Shown in pieces: positions 51,117-60,402 of a DNA stretch of 64,000 nt. Positions within the stretch are counted from its first letter, which is position 1. Every line of letters starts with the position of its first letter. The DNA is from Bacteroidetes bacterium 46-16 (GTDB taxonomy: Bacteria > Bacteroidota > Bacteroidia > Chitinophagales > Chitinophagaceae): the NCBI GenBank assembly GCA_001897835.1, contig MKUN01000022.1, positions 28,753-92,752 of the forward strand, written 5' to 3'. The notes below the pieces were generated by a model. It was not told the origin of the DNA and made no database searches. It saw only the letters and a program-made list of their open reading frames with translations. Position numbers and translations under genes: made by a program.

Positions 51117-52946
51117 TTACTGCTTGCTTATTCTTATCACTTCATTGTGGCTGTCATCACTATACTTTAGCAAGTATATGCCAGTAGCCAGGCTGCTCAT
51201 GTCTATCACTGTTTCATAAGTGTTCACTGCCTTATGTAATAATATCCTGCCACTCAGGTCACTTATACTTACCGTAGCATTTGTCGCTTCATCTCCGGAA
51301 CGGTATAAGTTCACTGAGTTGAGTACGGGATTAGGATATGCCACTACACTGAAAGTATTCCCGCCTTTTACAAAGGCCGAAACCACTTTTGTATAGCTTA
51401 TGCTGCCAGATGCATCCTTGGTGCGCAGCCTGTAATAGTTCATCCCGCTCGCAGGTGTCTCATCCCAATAGGTGTAGTCCGATGCGGAACCCTTGCCGTT
51501 CTCACTACCTATCGCTGCGAAGTTCATACCATCTGTGCTGCGTTCAATAATGAAGGCGCTGCCCGCTTCTTCTGTAGCTGTGCGCCAGTCTATGCGGTTA
51601 CGCGTACCTGAATTGGTAGCTGTGATAGCTGCCGTTTTTATGGCAAGGGCCCAATTGCTCAGCTGGGCATCATACAGTACCACGTTATTGAGTATCAGCG
51701 GGGCCGCCCAGGTCATTACAGGGGTATTACGCGTCGGGTCTATGCCCACTATAGGGTTAGGTATGGTCAGCACCAGTGAATCATCGGCGCAGTTGTTCGT
51801 AATGATACCCCATGTGGGTACTAAAAGATTAAAACTGTTCCTGATCACGGCAATGCGTTTATTGCTGCTGTCAAAATAGGTGAGGTAAAAGTTGCTGTTC
51901 ACAGGCTCAAAACAAACATTCGGGGCCTGGTCTATATCCGCATCAATATCTATGTTCAGTTTATTCCAGTAGTTGGTAAAATGGGCACGTTTATTATATG
52001 CGGCTATCACATCAATATTGCTGCCATCGCCATTTATGTCTCTTTCGAAGGCCACAATAGCCGTGCAGGAGCCGCTGTCATTATTCGTGTTGTTGGCCGA
52101 TACCGATATGCAAGGCCTCCGTGCCAGTCCGCCGGCTAGCGCTCCTACTGTATCCAGGCGGTAGCGGCTTGTCGGGGCATCCAGTATATTCGTATTGGTA
52201 TACGCTTCAAAGATGCGGCCATCTTCATCGCTATTGTTGCTGAATTCATCCCATGCAAGGAAATAACGCCCGTTGGCAGCGGTGAAGCTTCGGCCATAGG
52301 CTATCGATACGTTCCGGTAATGGTTCACAGACGAAACATCGAAAGTGAATTGGTTACCATAGGTCTCCCCTCCATCTGTTGACACTACGTAGATAACTGA
52401 GTCGTCATCGGTCACCTGGTCTACTGTATAAGCCGCAGCTATACTGTATGGGCTCGATGCTACCGATGGGTATTTATAATCGCAGGCAATGTCTATATTC
52501 TGGTAGGCATTATCCGGCAGCCACCGGTAGAAGTTCTGCGCAATAAAGCTATCGGCATAGCCGTCATAACTATTGATGTATATCTGCCCCACAAGGTCTA
52601 CCGTATCATTTTCCAGTACCATTAAAAAAACACGTATGCTCGTAGTATCCGTACCCACGCTCGCCACAGCCAGCTTCACATGCTGTATATGGGCATCATC
52701 GCCACTATATTCATCTATAGTGCTCCACGTCTGTCCGCTGTCTCTCGATACGCGCAATACAAATCCCGTATCTATAGCATAGGCATCATATGCCCAGCCA
52801 TTGAACGCCACATCCACATCAGGGTTGTGCTCATTGGTGATCGGCAGGTCGTACACTTTCACATCTGTGCCAAACAACTGGGCACGGGCATCATTAAAAA
52901 AAAGCAAAGGAATAACACTAAAAAGGAGAAGGCGGATCTTTTTCAT
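51117..52946 (-). CDS. Secreted protein with BNR-like repeats and T9SS type A sorting domain
   Basis: 609 residues. Signal peptide about 1-22 (NDARAQ). Residues about 55-400 read like a sialidase/BNR-type beta-propeller (VSRDSGQTWSTIDEY near 66-80, VVSTDGGETYGNQF near 185), followed by a fibronectin-like linker (RNRIDWRTATEEAGSAFIIERSTDG). The last 75 residues match the type A sorting domain (AYPNPVLNSVNLYR, VSISDLSGRILLHK, LATGIYLLKY, EVIRISKQ). Exported by T9SS; target unknown. Confidence 0.8.
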   Translation of the reverse strand: MKKIRLLLFSVIPLLFFNDARAQLFGTDVKVYDLPITNEHNPDVDVAFNGWAYDAYAIDTGFVLRVSRDSGQTWSTIDEYSGDDAHIQHVKLAVASVGTDTTSIRVFLMVLENDTVDLVGQIYINSYDGYADSFIAQNFYRWLPDNAYQNIDIACDYKYPSVASSPYSIAAAYTVDQVTDDDSVIYVVSTDGGETYGNQFTFDVSSVNHYRNVSIAYGRSFTAANGRYFLAWDEFSNNSDEDGRIFEAYTNTNILDAPTSRYRLDTVGALAGGLARRPCISVSANNTNNDSGSCTAIVAFERDINGDGSNIDVIAAYNKRAHFTNYWNKLNIDIDADIDQAPNVCFEPVNSNFYLTYFDSSNKRIAVIRNSFNLLVPTWGIITNNCADDSLVLTIPNPIVGIDPTRNTPVMTWAAPLILNNVVLYDAQLSNWALAIKTAAITATNSGTRNRIDWRTATEEAGSAFIIERSTDGMNFAAIGSENGKGSASDYTYWDETPASGMNYYRLRTKDASGSISYTKVVSAFVKGGNTFSVVAYPNPVLNSVNLYRSGDEATNATVSISDLSGRILLHKAVNTYETVIDMSSLATGIYLLKYSDDSHNEVIRISKQ

Positions 52947-53137
52947 GGATGTTTATTTTGAGGAATTAAATTTAATAAAAAAAACTAATGTATTAATCAG
53001 TCAAAAGCATTTTTTTATTAATACACTATAACACACTTATTTGCACACTACTATTTAGACGATAGGCATAACCCTACCCTTCTATTTGTGGCATAAATAA
53101 AGCTTCATCTCAGGTTTTCCTATCTTAACAGCCCGAA

Positions 53138-54298
53138 ATGCTGAGTACTATGCGGATGCACGAAGTAAAGACCGAGGCCGACAAAAAATTATTCATCGAT
53201 GTAGCAATAAACCTGTACAGTGATGATCCTAAATGGATACGCCCGCTCGATAAAGACATTGAGGAGGTCTTTGACCCTGCAAAGAATAAATTCTTTAAAC
53301 AGGGCGAATGCGTACGCTGGATATTGTACGATAATAATAAGCCCATAGGCCGCATAGCAGCTTTTACCAACAAGAAGTATAAACAGGAACAGCCAACCGG
53401 TGGTATAGGCTTTTTCGAATGCATTAACGACCAGGCAGCTGCAAATTTCATGTTCGATCATTGCAAGAACTGGTTGCAGCAGCGCGGTATGGAAGCCATG
53501 GACGGGCCCATCAACTTCGGTGAGCGCGATAAATGGTGGGGCCTTGTTGTCGAAGGTTTTTATGAGCCTCTTTTTGGCATGAACTATAACCCACCCTATT
53601 ATAAAGAGCTCTTTGAAAGCTATGGCTTTCAAACGTACTTCAACCAGGTATGCTTTGCGCTGAAGGTGGAGAACCGCCTGCAGGATAAGTTTTACCAGCG
53701 CCATGCCGAGCTTTCGGCTGATCCGGCTTACAGCTCAAAATACCTGGACAAAAAGAACCTGCAGCAGTTCGCAAAAGATTTCACTTATGTGTATAATAAG
53801 GCATGGGCTGGTCATGGCGGCGGCAAAACGCTCGAAGAGCGTACCGTACAGAAAATGTTCAAGGCCATGAAGCCTGTCATTGATGAAAGCATCAGCTGGT
53901 TCGTTTATTATAAAGACGAACCCATAGCCATGTGGATAAATCTCCCTGATCTTAACCAGTACTTCAAACACCTTAACGGAAAATTCGGTCTATTGCAAAA
54001 ACTGTATTTCCTCTGGCTCAAAAAGTTTGGTAAATGCGACCGTTTTGTGGGTCTTGTTTTCGGTATCATACCCGAGTTCCAGGGCAAAGGCGTGGATGGC
54101 TACCTGATCATGGAAGGTGCTAAGGTGATACAGGCAGAGGCTAAATACAAAGATTACGAGATGCAGTGGATCGGCGATTTTAACCCCAAGATGATCAATA
54201 TAGCCGAAAACCTCGGCACATACCGCAGCAGGATACTCAGCACATACCGCTATCTCTTCGACAGGGAGAAGGAATTCCATCGCCATCCTATATTGTAA
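53138..54298 (+). CDS. GNAT-like acetyltransferase family protein
   Basis: 386-residue soluble protein. It matches a Bacteroidota group of GNAT-fold proteins (often annotated N-acetyltransferase): residues 60-140 (WILYDNNKPIGRIAAFTN, GGIGFFECINDQAAANFMFDHCKNWLQQRG) and 285-360 (VFGIIPEFQGKGVDGYLIMEGAKVIQ with the acetyl-CoA loop QGKGVD). So acetyl transfer is likely, but the acceptor is unknown. It may carry two GNAT-like halves. Stands alone. Confidence 0.75.
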   Translation: MLSTMRMHEVKTEADKKLFIDVAINLYSDDPKWIRPLDKDIEEVFDPAKNKFFKQGECVRWILYDNNKPIGRIAAFTNKKYKQEQPTGGIGFFECINDQAAANFMFDHCKNWLQQRGMEAMDGPINFGERDKWWGLVVEGFYEPLFGMNYNPPYYKELFESYGFQTYFNQVCFALKVENRLQDKFYQRHAELSADPAYSSKYLDKKNLQQFAKDFTYVYNKAWAGHGGGKTLEERTVQKMFKAMKPVIDESISWFVYYKDEPIAMWINLPDLNQYFKHLNGKFGLLQKLYFLWLKKFGKCDRFVGLVFGIIPEFQGKGVDGYLIMEGAKVIQAEAKYKDYEMQWIGDFNPKMINIAENLGTYRSRILSTYRYLFDREKEFHRHPIL

Positions 54299-54301
54299 GC
54301 A

Positions 54302-54613
54302 TCACATCCCGTAATCACGCTCTACCTTGCAGATACGCGTCTTGAAACTGCTGTACCATTTTTCCCGGCCCAGTTTCTGTGCGGCCCGGTGCTTCATGTT
54401 TTCCTTCCAGTTCTTTATAGCCTCAAGCGATTCCCAGTAGGAGACCGTAATGCCCAGTCCGTCCCTGGCGCTTTCTATACCCAGGTAGCCCGGCTGTTCT
54501 ATAGCCAGTTCGGCCATGGCATCTGCCATAGCGCTATAGCCCTCATCGCCTTCTGTGCGCAGTGAGGTAAAGATGACCGCATAATAAGGCGGTTCCGGTG
54601 TTTTTGCTATCAT
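54302..54613 (-). CDS. Antibiotic biosynthesis monooxygenase (ABM) domain protein
   Basis: 103-residue dimeric alpha/beta-barrel of the ABM superfamily: YYAVIFTSLRTEGDEGYSAMADAMAELAIEQPGYLGIESARDG fits the fold, then WESLEAIKNWKENMKH with the helix that contributes to the barrel. Members oxidise small quinones or degrade haem; here no heme-ligand is evident, so the function is open. Located 11 bases past folP and likely in the same transcript. Confidence 0.8.
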   Translation of the reverse strand: MIAKTPEPPYYAVIFTSLRTEGDEGYSAMADAMAELAIEQPGYLGIESARDGLGITVSYWESLEAIKNWKENMKHRAAQKLGREKWYSSFKTRICKVERDYGM

Positions 54614-54624
54614 TTTAATGCAGA

Positions 54625-55476
54625 TTAGAATTGTTCATATAGCGCGATCACTTCCATTGCTTCTTTTACATCATGTGCCCTTAATATACTGGCCCCCTGT
54701 TGCAATGCTGCCATATGCAGGGCCGTTGTCCCGTTCAGCGCATGCTCCGGCTTCACATGCAATGGCTTGCATATCATCGATTTCCGCGATAAACCCGCCA
54801 GCACAGGCCGTCCTAATATCCTGAAGCTGTGCATAGCGTTCAGCAATTGAAAATTATGCTGCACTGTCTTCCCGAAACCAAAGCCCGGGTCTATGATAAT
54901 ATCAGTTATCCCCGCATCACTGCATTTATGACACACATTTTTTAAATAATGAAACACTTCAGTAACTACATTATCATACTGCGGATCCTGCTGCATCGTT
55001 TCCGGCCTTCCCTGCATATGCATAGCTATATAGGGCACTTTTAGTTCAGCCACGGTGCTTATCATATCCGCATCATAGCTGCCGCCACTTACATCGTTTA
55101 TGATATCGGCCCCGGCTCCTACTGCAGCCCTTGCTGTTGCTGCATTATAGGTATCCACCGACAGCCATACCTGCGGCAAGCTTTTCCTTATCGCTTCAAT
55201 AACGGGTATCACCCGCTCCATTTCCGCACCGGCATCTATCATAGCCGCACCCGGTTTGGTACTGGCCCCACCTATATCCAGCAGTGCCGCACCATCATTT
55301 AACATTTTTTCAGCATTTCGCAGCAAACTGTCCTTATCACTGTCCTGTCCTTTATTATAAAAGCTGTCAGAAGTGGCATTGAGTATACCCATTACAACAG
55401 GTTGCGATATATCCAGCAGCCTGCCTTTACTTTGCAGCGTGCTTTCTATAGGTAAAAGTGTATTTTTGAAATTCAT
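54625..55476 (-). CDS. folP: Dihydropteroate synthase
   Basis: Joins p-aminobenzoate to the pterin pyrophosphate in folate synthesis; target of sulfonamides. Seen: VMGILNATSDSFYNKGQDSD at 28-47, LLDIGGASTKPGA near 60-72, ADIINDVSGG near 124-133, and DPGFGFGKTVQHN near 197-209. Length of 283 residues is normal. Starts 13 bases from the divergent DUF1599 gene. The ABM gene follows directly on its strand. Confidence 0.94.
   Translation of the reverse strand: MNFKNTLLPIESTLQSKGRLLDISQPVVMGILNATSDSFYNKGQDSDKDSLLRNAEKMLNDGAALLDIGGASTKPGAAMIDAGAEMERVIPVIEAIRKSLPQVWLSVDTYNAATARAAVGAGADIINDVSGGSYDADMISTVAELKVPYIAMHMQGRPETMQQDPQYDNVVTEVFHYLKNVCHKCSDAGITDIIIDPGFGFGKTVQHNFQLLNAMHSFRILGRPVLAGLSRKSMICKPLHVKPEHALNGTTALHMAALQQGASILRAHDVKEAMEVIALYEQF
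55461..55468 (+). promoter_or_regulatory. Putative -7 box of the DUF1599 gene, inside the folP 5' end
   Basis: TATTTTTG on the plus strand, 21 bases above the DUF1599 ATG. Because the divergent folP starts at 55476, this promoter lies within the folP coding sequence. The -33 element is unclear. Confidence 0.4.
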
Positions 55477-55489
55477 TGCTTAAATTAAA

Positions 55490-56065
55490 ATGCAGGATAC
55501 GATCAGCAGCAATACATCAGCCCTCATGAGCCACACGCTACAGCAATACCGCTCCGTCGTCAACAGGTGCAAAGACCTGTTCATAAAAAAAGCGAAAGAC
55601 TATGGTACTTCATGGCGTGTATTGCGCCCTATATCCATTGTTGACCAAATATACATCAAAGCATGCCGTATCCGCCAGGTACAGGAGACCGGTATGCAAA
55701 AAATCGAGGACAGTATAGAAAGCGAATTTATTGGCATTGTCAATTACGGTATCATAGCCCTCGTACAGTCCTCGCTGGGCAAAGATGCCAGTACCGAGCT
55801 AAGTGCTGAAGAGGCGCAAGCCTTATACGAACAAAAAGCCCGGGAAGTTGAAGACCTCATGCAGCAGAAAAACCACGACTACGGGGAGGCCTGGCGTGAT
55901 ATGTCACAGGAATCTTTCGTAGACCTGGTTCTGGTAAAACTACTGCGCATCAAGCAGATACTGGCCAACGACGGGCAAACCATCGTATCGGAAGGCATGG
56001 ACGCCAATTTCAGCGACATCATTAACTATGGCATATTCGCCTTGATAAAAATACAGGAACAATAA
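55490..56065 (+). CDS. DUF1599 protein (nucleotide modification associated domain 1), duplicated
   Basis: 191 residues with two copies of the domain: residues about 20-95 and 120-190. Each copy has K(A/N)xDYGxxWR and FxxIxNYGIxALx: KAKDYGTSWRVL with FIGIVNYGIIALV, and KNHDYGEAWRDM with FSDIINYGIFALI. PF07659 is named after its occurrence with nucleotide-modification genes in phages; its biochemical role is unknown. It heads a same-strand run with the DoxX-like protein (16 bases on) and the ABC permease, a synteny often seen in Bacteroidota. Confidence 0.85.
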   Translation: MQDTISSNTSALMSHTLQQYRSVVNRCKDLFIKKAKDYGTSWRVLRPISIVDQIYIKACRIRQVQETGMQKIEDSIESEFIGIVNYGIIALVQSSLGKDASTELSAEEAQALYEQKAREVEDLMQQKNHDYGEAWRDMSQESFVDLVLVKLLRIKQILANDGQTIVSEGMDANFSDIINYGIFALIKIQEQ

Positions 56066-56081
56066 AACGCAAACAGCTCTT

Positions 56082-57212
56082 ATGAAATACATCCTTTGGT
56101 TATTGAGAATAATAGTAGGGGTTTTATTTATTTTTTCGGGCCTGGTAAAAGCCAACGACCCGCTGGGCCTCGTCTATAAAATGCAGGAGTTCTTCGAAGC
56201 CCTCAATATGGCTTTTATGATACCCTATGCATTTATATTCTCCATTGTGATGATCGCATTCGAGCTTATAGCCGGTGTGGCCGTATTGCTGGGCTATGCT
56301 TTCAGGGTGTTCTCCGTATTGCTGCTCCTGCTCAATATGCTCTTTACCTTCATAACCGCTTTTGCATTATTTACCGGCAAGGTGAAGGAATGCGGCTGCT
56401 TCGGGGCCTGTATCAAAATATCCAACGAGGCTACTTTCTGGAAAGATGTCGTTTTGCTGTTGTTCTCTGTTATACTGTTCGCCTACCGCAAACGCGTGAT
56501 GCCGCTCTTTGGCAAATACCTGGGCACTTCTATAATGGTGATCGCCCTGTTCCTTGCATTTGGCATACAGGTATGGGCGCTGGAGCACCTCCCTTTCTAT
56601 GATTGTCTTGCATACCAGGTAGGCAATAACATACCCGAAAAAATGAAAGTGCCGCCGGGATCTGTTCCCGATAGCTTTGCCTCCGTCTTCATTTACGAGA
56701 AGGACGGTGTGAAGAAAGAATTTGATGAAAGTAACTATCCATGGCAGGATACCACCTGGAAATTCGTGGACCGAAAAGATAAACTGGTACGCGAGGGTAA
56801 TGCTGAACCACCCATCAAAGATTTCATCATTACCGACTACGATGGCAATGACCAGACACAGAGCATCATCAACTATCCCGGCTATGTGTTCCTCTTCTTT
56901 GTGAAAGATGCCAAAGAGGCCCGCACAGATAATATGGACAGGATACGGGCCCTTATACCAGCAGCCGAGAAATACGATATACCCACTTATGTGCTCTGCT
57001 CCTCACCAAAAGAAAATGCGCTGGCCTTCCAGCAGAAACAGGGTCTGGGTATGGTGCCCTTCTACCAGTTCGATGGCACAGTGAGTAAGACCGCCATGCG
57101 CAGCAACCCCGGTCTTATGCTCATAAAAGATGGTACGATCATGGGTAAGTGGAGCTTCCGCGACTACCCCAGGAGCATCTCTATGGACAATGGCAAACTA
57201 AACTGGAAATAA
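56082..57212 (+). CDS. BT_3928-type DoxX-like membrane protein with thioredoxin-like C-terminus
   Basis: 376 residues. Four N-terminal helices (about 5-25, 45-75, 78-98, 120-165) match the DoxX/MauE-like fold, with a cysteine motif CGCFGAC near 104-110 on the loop. From about residue 190 on, a soluble region with PGYVFLFFVKDAKEA near 265-280 and YDIPTYVLCSS and GLMLIKDGTIMGKW reads like a thioredoxin/peroxiredoxin fold without CxxC. A role in disulfide handling is inference. Stop overlaps the GTG start of the permease by zero bases. Confidence 0.8.
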   Translation: MKYILWLLRIIVGVLFIFSGLVKANDPLGLVYKMQEFFEALNMAFMIPYAFIFSIVMIAFELIAGVAVLLGYAFRVFSVLLLLLNMLFTFITAFALFTGKVKECGCFGACIKISNEATFWKDVVLLLFSVILFAYRKRVMPLFGKYLGTSIMVIALFLAFGIQVWALEHLPFYDCLAYQVGNNIPEKMKVPPGSVPDSFASVFIYEKDGVKKEFDESNYPWQDTTWKFVDRKDKLVREGNAEPPIKDFIITDYDGNDQTQSIINYPGYVFLFFVKDAKEARTDNMDRIRALIPAAEKYDIPTYVLCSSPKENALAFQQKQGLGMVPFYQFDGTVSKTAMRSNPGLMLIKDGTIMGKWSFRDYPRSISMDNGKLNWK

Positions 57213-58271
57213 GTGCTGCGCTTCCTGGCACGGCGTATACGCTATAGCCTGCTGGTGCTTTGGGGCCTGGTCACACTGGTTTTCTTTTTGTTCAATGTGC
57301 TGCCCGGCGACCCGGCGCGCCTTACCATTGGCCAGCGCAGCGATATCACTACGCTGAAGAATGTGCGCCACGAGCTCAACCTCGATAAGCCGCTCTTTAC
57401 CCGCTACCTCCTCTATCTCAACGATCTCTCGCCCCTAAGTATAAATGGGCGCGATAGCGCTGCACGCAGCAAATACAATTATGTTCCCTTATTTCCTGTA
57501 AGTGCCCGTAAGTGCCTGGCGCTGAAATGGCCTTATATGGGCCGCTCCTACAATACCCGCCGCCGGGTGAATACCGTGCTGGCCGAGGCCCTGCCCGGCA
57601 CCGTGGTCCTGGCCCTCGCAGCTATGACACTGGCCACCATCCTCGGCATTTTACTGGGCATCGTGGCCGCACTGAAAAAAGATACCTGGCTCGATACATC
57701 GGCCATTGCCGCAAGCGTGGCAGGCATATCCATGCCCTCTTTCTTTGCCGGCCTGCTCATTGCTTACCTTTTCGGCTACCTGCTGCACAGTGTCACCTGG
57801 CTCAATATGACCGGCAGCCTGTGGGAATACGACCCCTTCACCGGCAGGCACCTGGCCATTAAGAACCTTATACTACCCGCCCTCGCTTTGGGCATCCGCC
57901 CGCTGGCCATTATCACGCAGCTTAGCCGCAGCGCCCTGCTTGATGTGCTCTCGCAGGATTATATCCGCACAGCCTATGCCAAGGGGCTGTCAACCCGCAA
58001 AGTTATTTTTCGCCATGCACTGCCCAATGCGCTCAATCCCGTGGTCACCGCTATATCGGGCTGGCTCGCCGAGCTGCTGGCCGGCTCCTTTTTCGTGGAG
58101 TATATCTTTGGCTGGAAGGGGGTTGGCCGCCTCACCGTCGAGGCCCTCGACAAGTTCGATTTTCCCCTCGTTATGGGTGCCGTGCTGCTCACGGCTTTCA
58201 TATTCATTATTGTTAACCTGCTTACCGATATGCTCTATGGCTGGCTCGATCCCCGGGTGCGCCTGGGCTAG
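57213..58271 (+). CDS. Peptide-type ABC transporter permease (DppB-like)
   Basis: 352-residue inner-membrane permease of the DppB/OppB group: first helix YSLLVLWGLVTLVFFLFNVLPGDPA at 11-35, then the EAA loop RTAYAKGLSTRKVIFRHALPNALNPV near 255-280 that contacts the ATPase. The start is GTG at 57213, directly after the upstream stop, so translation is coupled. No DppC-like second permease, ATPase or binding protein follows: the partner components must be elsewhere, or this permease is a relic. The stop overlaps by 4 bases the convergent porin gene. Confidence 0.85.
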   Translation: MLRFLARRIRYSLLVLWGLVTLVFFLFNVLPGDPARLTIGQRSDITTLKNVRHELNLDKPLFTRYLLYLNDLSPLSINGRDSAARSKYNYVPLFPVSARKCLALKWPYMGRSYNTRRRVNTVLAEALPGTVVLALAAMTLATILGILLGIVAALKKDTWLDTSAIAASVAGISMPSFFAGLLIAYLFGYLLHSVTWLNMTGSLWEYDPFTGRHLAIKNLILPALALGIRPLAIITQLSRSALLDVLSQDYIRTAYAKGLSTRKVIFRHALPNALNPVVTAISGWLAELLAGSFFVEYIFGWKGVGRLTVEALDKFDFPLVMGAVLLTAFIFIIVNLLTDMLYGWLDPRVRLG

Positions 58272-59587
58272 AACCTGAATTGCAGCCTGAAGGTGAACAT
58301 ATCATCAGGCACGTCCGCGGTATATCCTGCCAGTGCCGTATGCTCATTCATCACATGCTCGAACCAGAACACGGCTTTAACATATGGGTTGATATAATAA
58401 ATGTATCCTGCACCCAGTGTCTGGTATTTAATATCAGCAGGGCCAAAACCATGTGCACTGGTTATTTCAGCCCCTTTTACATCTGTATTCGGGTCATACC
58501 AGTCATACTTTACAATGAGCTGGTGCTTTACGCTGGCCAGGTTTTGCAGGAAGTAAAAGTAGGCCCCGTCAAAATTTCTCGTGTACAGCGCTTGCGGTGT
58601 AGCTCCGCTCATGGGGTAGCTGCCGGGGCTTTCGCTGCTGTTCGCAGTAGCAGTTTGGCGGCCCCTTATATACTCGGCACGCAGCTCAGTAATGCCTTTG
58701 CGGTTGGGTATCTTTAACTGCACATCGGCTCCATAATATTGTCGCGGGGCCACATACCCTATATTACTTTGGGCGGAGTCGCCTGTAAAATAGGCTTGGC
58801 CACCATTACCCTTCACCCTGTAAACCCATGGCGATTCGCTATTGATACCGCCATAATAGCAGGATATACCCCCCGATATTTTCCAGTTCAGCGGCCTTAT
58901 GCTCACCGGTTTTATACTCAGCCTGCTGATGATATCTTTATGGCTGTCATAATCTGAAGGGCCGGAAAGACCGGGTCCGTTAAAGACACCTATATCATAT
59001 TTTAGCCATCTCATCTTACTGCTCCTGCCACGGGGTTCCAGCGACAGCATAAAACCCATGTCCCGTTCGGTCTTCATCAATATCTGCGACATACGCCCGC
59101 GCTCCGGCGATTCCCGGTCCGACGAGGAGAGATTGACCTCGTAGCCAAAGGGCCTGGCGAAGATGCCCCCGGTCAGCGAGAACAGGTGCCACTTATTTTC
59201 GAATATCCGGCCAAAGAGGTCGCGCACAAATACGCCCCTTTCTGTCGCATCGAATTGGTACACAATTTGTGCAACGGGGTACTGCTCACCGTTCAGGCGC
59301 AGGTATTCGGCACGGAACCTGCCCCGCCTCAGCATCAGCCTGCTGTTCGAGTTAGGCAAAAAATCACCGCCGTCGTATGACTGGGTCCCTTTGTGGTCGG
59401 CCACCTGGAACTGGGGTTGCACATATACACTAAAGCGAAGCGCATTATACTGCTGGTACATGGCAAACAGTCCCTTACCCATCTGTGTAGTCGTATCCAT
59501 CAGGTCGGTCAGTAATTGCTGCGCCCTTAGCTCTGTGCTGTACAAAACTGTGCAACACAGCGTTATAAAGAATATCTTCTTTATCAT
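58268..59587 (-). CDS. Phosphate-selective porin (OprO/OprP-like)
   Basis: Outer-membrane anion porin: signal peptide MIKKIFFITLCCTVLYSTELRAQ, then a 16-strand barrel with SVYVQPQFQVAD, RLMLRRGRFRAEY and repeated aromatic-bounded strands ending in FTFRLQFRF. Typical of the phosphate-selective porin O/P family. Together with the divergent DUF47 and PiT genes it forms a phosphate-uptake unit. I start at ATG 59587 for a correct signal; a longer frame from 59647 is unlikely. Convergent and overlapping with the ABC permease. Confidence 0.85.
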   Translation of the reverse strand: MIKKIFFITLCCTVLYSTELRAQQLLTDLMDTTTQMGKGLFAMYQQYNALRFSVYVQPQFQVADHKGTQSYDGGDFLPNSNSRLMLRRGRFRAEYLRLNGEQYPVAQIVYQFDATERGVFVRDLFGRIFENKWHLFSLTGGIFARPFGYEVNLSSSDRESPERGRMSQILMKTERDMGFMLSLEPRGRSSKMRWLKYDIGVFNGPGLSGPSDYDSHKDIISRLSIKPVSIRPLNWKISGGISCYYGGINSESPWVYRVKGNGGQAYFTGDSAQSNIGYVAPRQYYGADVQLKIPNRKGITELRAEYIRGRQTATANSSESPGSYPMSGATPQALYTRNFDGAYFYFLQNLASVKHQLIVKYDWYDPNTDVKGAEITSAHGFGPADIKYQTLGAGYIYYINPYVKAVFWFEHVMNEHTALAGYTADVPDDMFTFRLQFRF

Positions 59588-59701
59588 TATTATCTTATAG
59601 TTATAGAATTCCTGTCTGGGCCGAAAAATAGGCAAAACATTTGGCAAGGTTAATAAATCATTAATTTTTTGTTACCAATCGTTTCACCGAGTATAGAAGG
59701 A

Positions 59702-59709
59702 TATTTTTG
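59702..59709 (+). promoter_or_regulatory. Putative -7 box of the DUF47/PiT operon
   Basis: TATTTTTG, 27 bases above the DUF47 ATG. A partial -33 (GTTT, 17 bases up) precedes it. The 149-base divergent region also serves the porin gene, but no Pho-type box is recognised. Confidence 0.45.
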
Positions 59710-59736
59710 CGGAACTCTTTTTAAAATATCCTCTTT

Positions 59737-60384
59737 ATGGCTTTTGGCTCTTTTGTTAAGTTGTTTCTGCCCAAAGACAAGGTTTTTTATACCTTATTTG
59801 AAGAAGTAACTGCCACGCTTATAAAAATGGGCGACCTCCTGGTACAGGCCCTTAATGAAAAAGATCCCAACATCCGTATGCAGATGCTCAAGTCGCTTGA
59901 AGACCTGGAGCATAAAAACGACGAAGTAACACACAGGCTTTTCATAGAGCTCGGCAGCAATTTCATTACGCCATTCGACCGCGAGGACATACATGCCCTG
60001 GCCACTTCGCTCGATGATATTGCCGATTATATATGGGGTTCTGCCAAGCGTGTGACCAATTATTATATTGATGATGTGGATGAGACCGTACTGGCCCTTG
60101 CCGGTATCATTCAGCGCTGCGTGGTAGCACTCAACAAAGGGGTTACCGAATTGCGCGATATGAAAAATATACGCACCATAACCGATACCTGCGTGCTCAT
60201 CAACAGCCTGGAGAACGAGGCGGATGATGTTTTTGACGAGGCCATGTCCAGGCTCTTTGCCTATACTACCAATGCTATAGAGCTGATCAAGAAAAAAGAC
60301 CTTTACCAGGAACTGGAGATCGTGACCGACAAATGCGAAGATGCCGCCAACGTTATCGAGTCTATAATTATTAAATACGCCTAA
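59737..60384 (+). CDS. DUF47/PhoU-like accessory protein of PiT
   Basis: 215-residue helical protein of the DUF47 family, which pairs with PiT transporters and is distantly PhoU-like. The start DLLVQALNEKDPNIR, the EDLEHKNDEVTHRLFIEL segment near 50-70 and ENEADDVFDEAMSRLFAY near 160-180 are characteristic. It probably gates or regulates the permease encoded 18 bases downstream and co-transcribed. Cytoplasmic. Confidence 0.9.
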   Translation: MAFGSFVKLFLPKDKVFYTLFEEVTATLIKMGDLLVQALNEKDPNIRMQMLKSLEDLEHKNDEVTHRLFIELGSNFITPFDREDIHALATSLDDIADYIWGSAKRVTNYYIDDVDETVLALAGIIQRCVVALNKGVTELRDMKNIRTITDTCVLINSLENEADDVFDEAMSRLFAYTTNAIELIKKKDLYQELEIVTDKCEDAANVIESIIIKYA

Positions 60385-60402
60385 AACACCGCCATTTACC
60401 AC

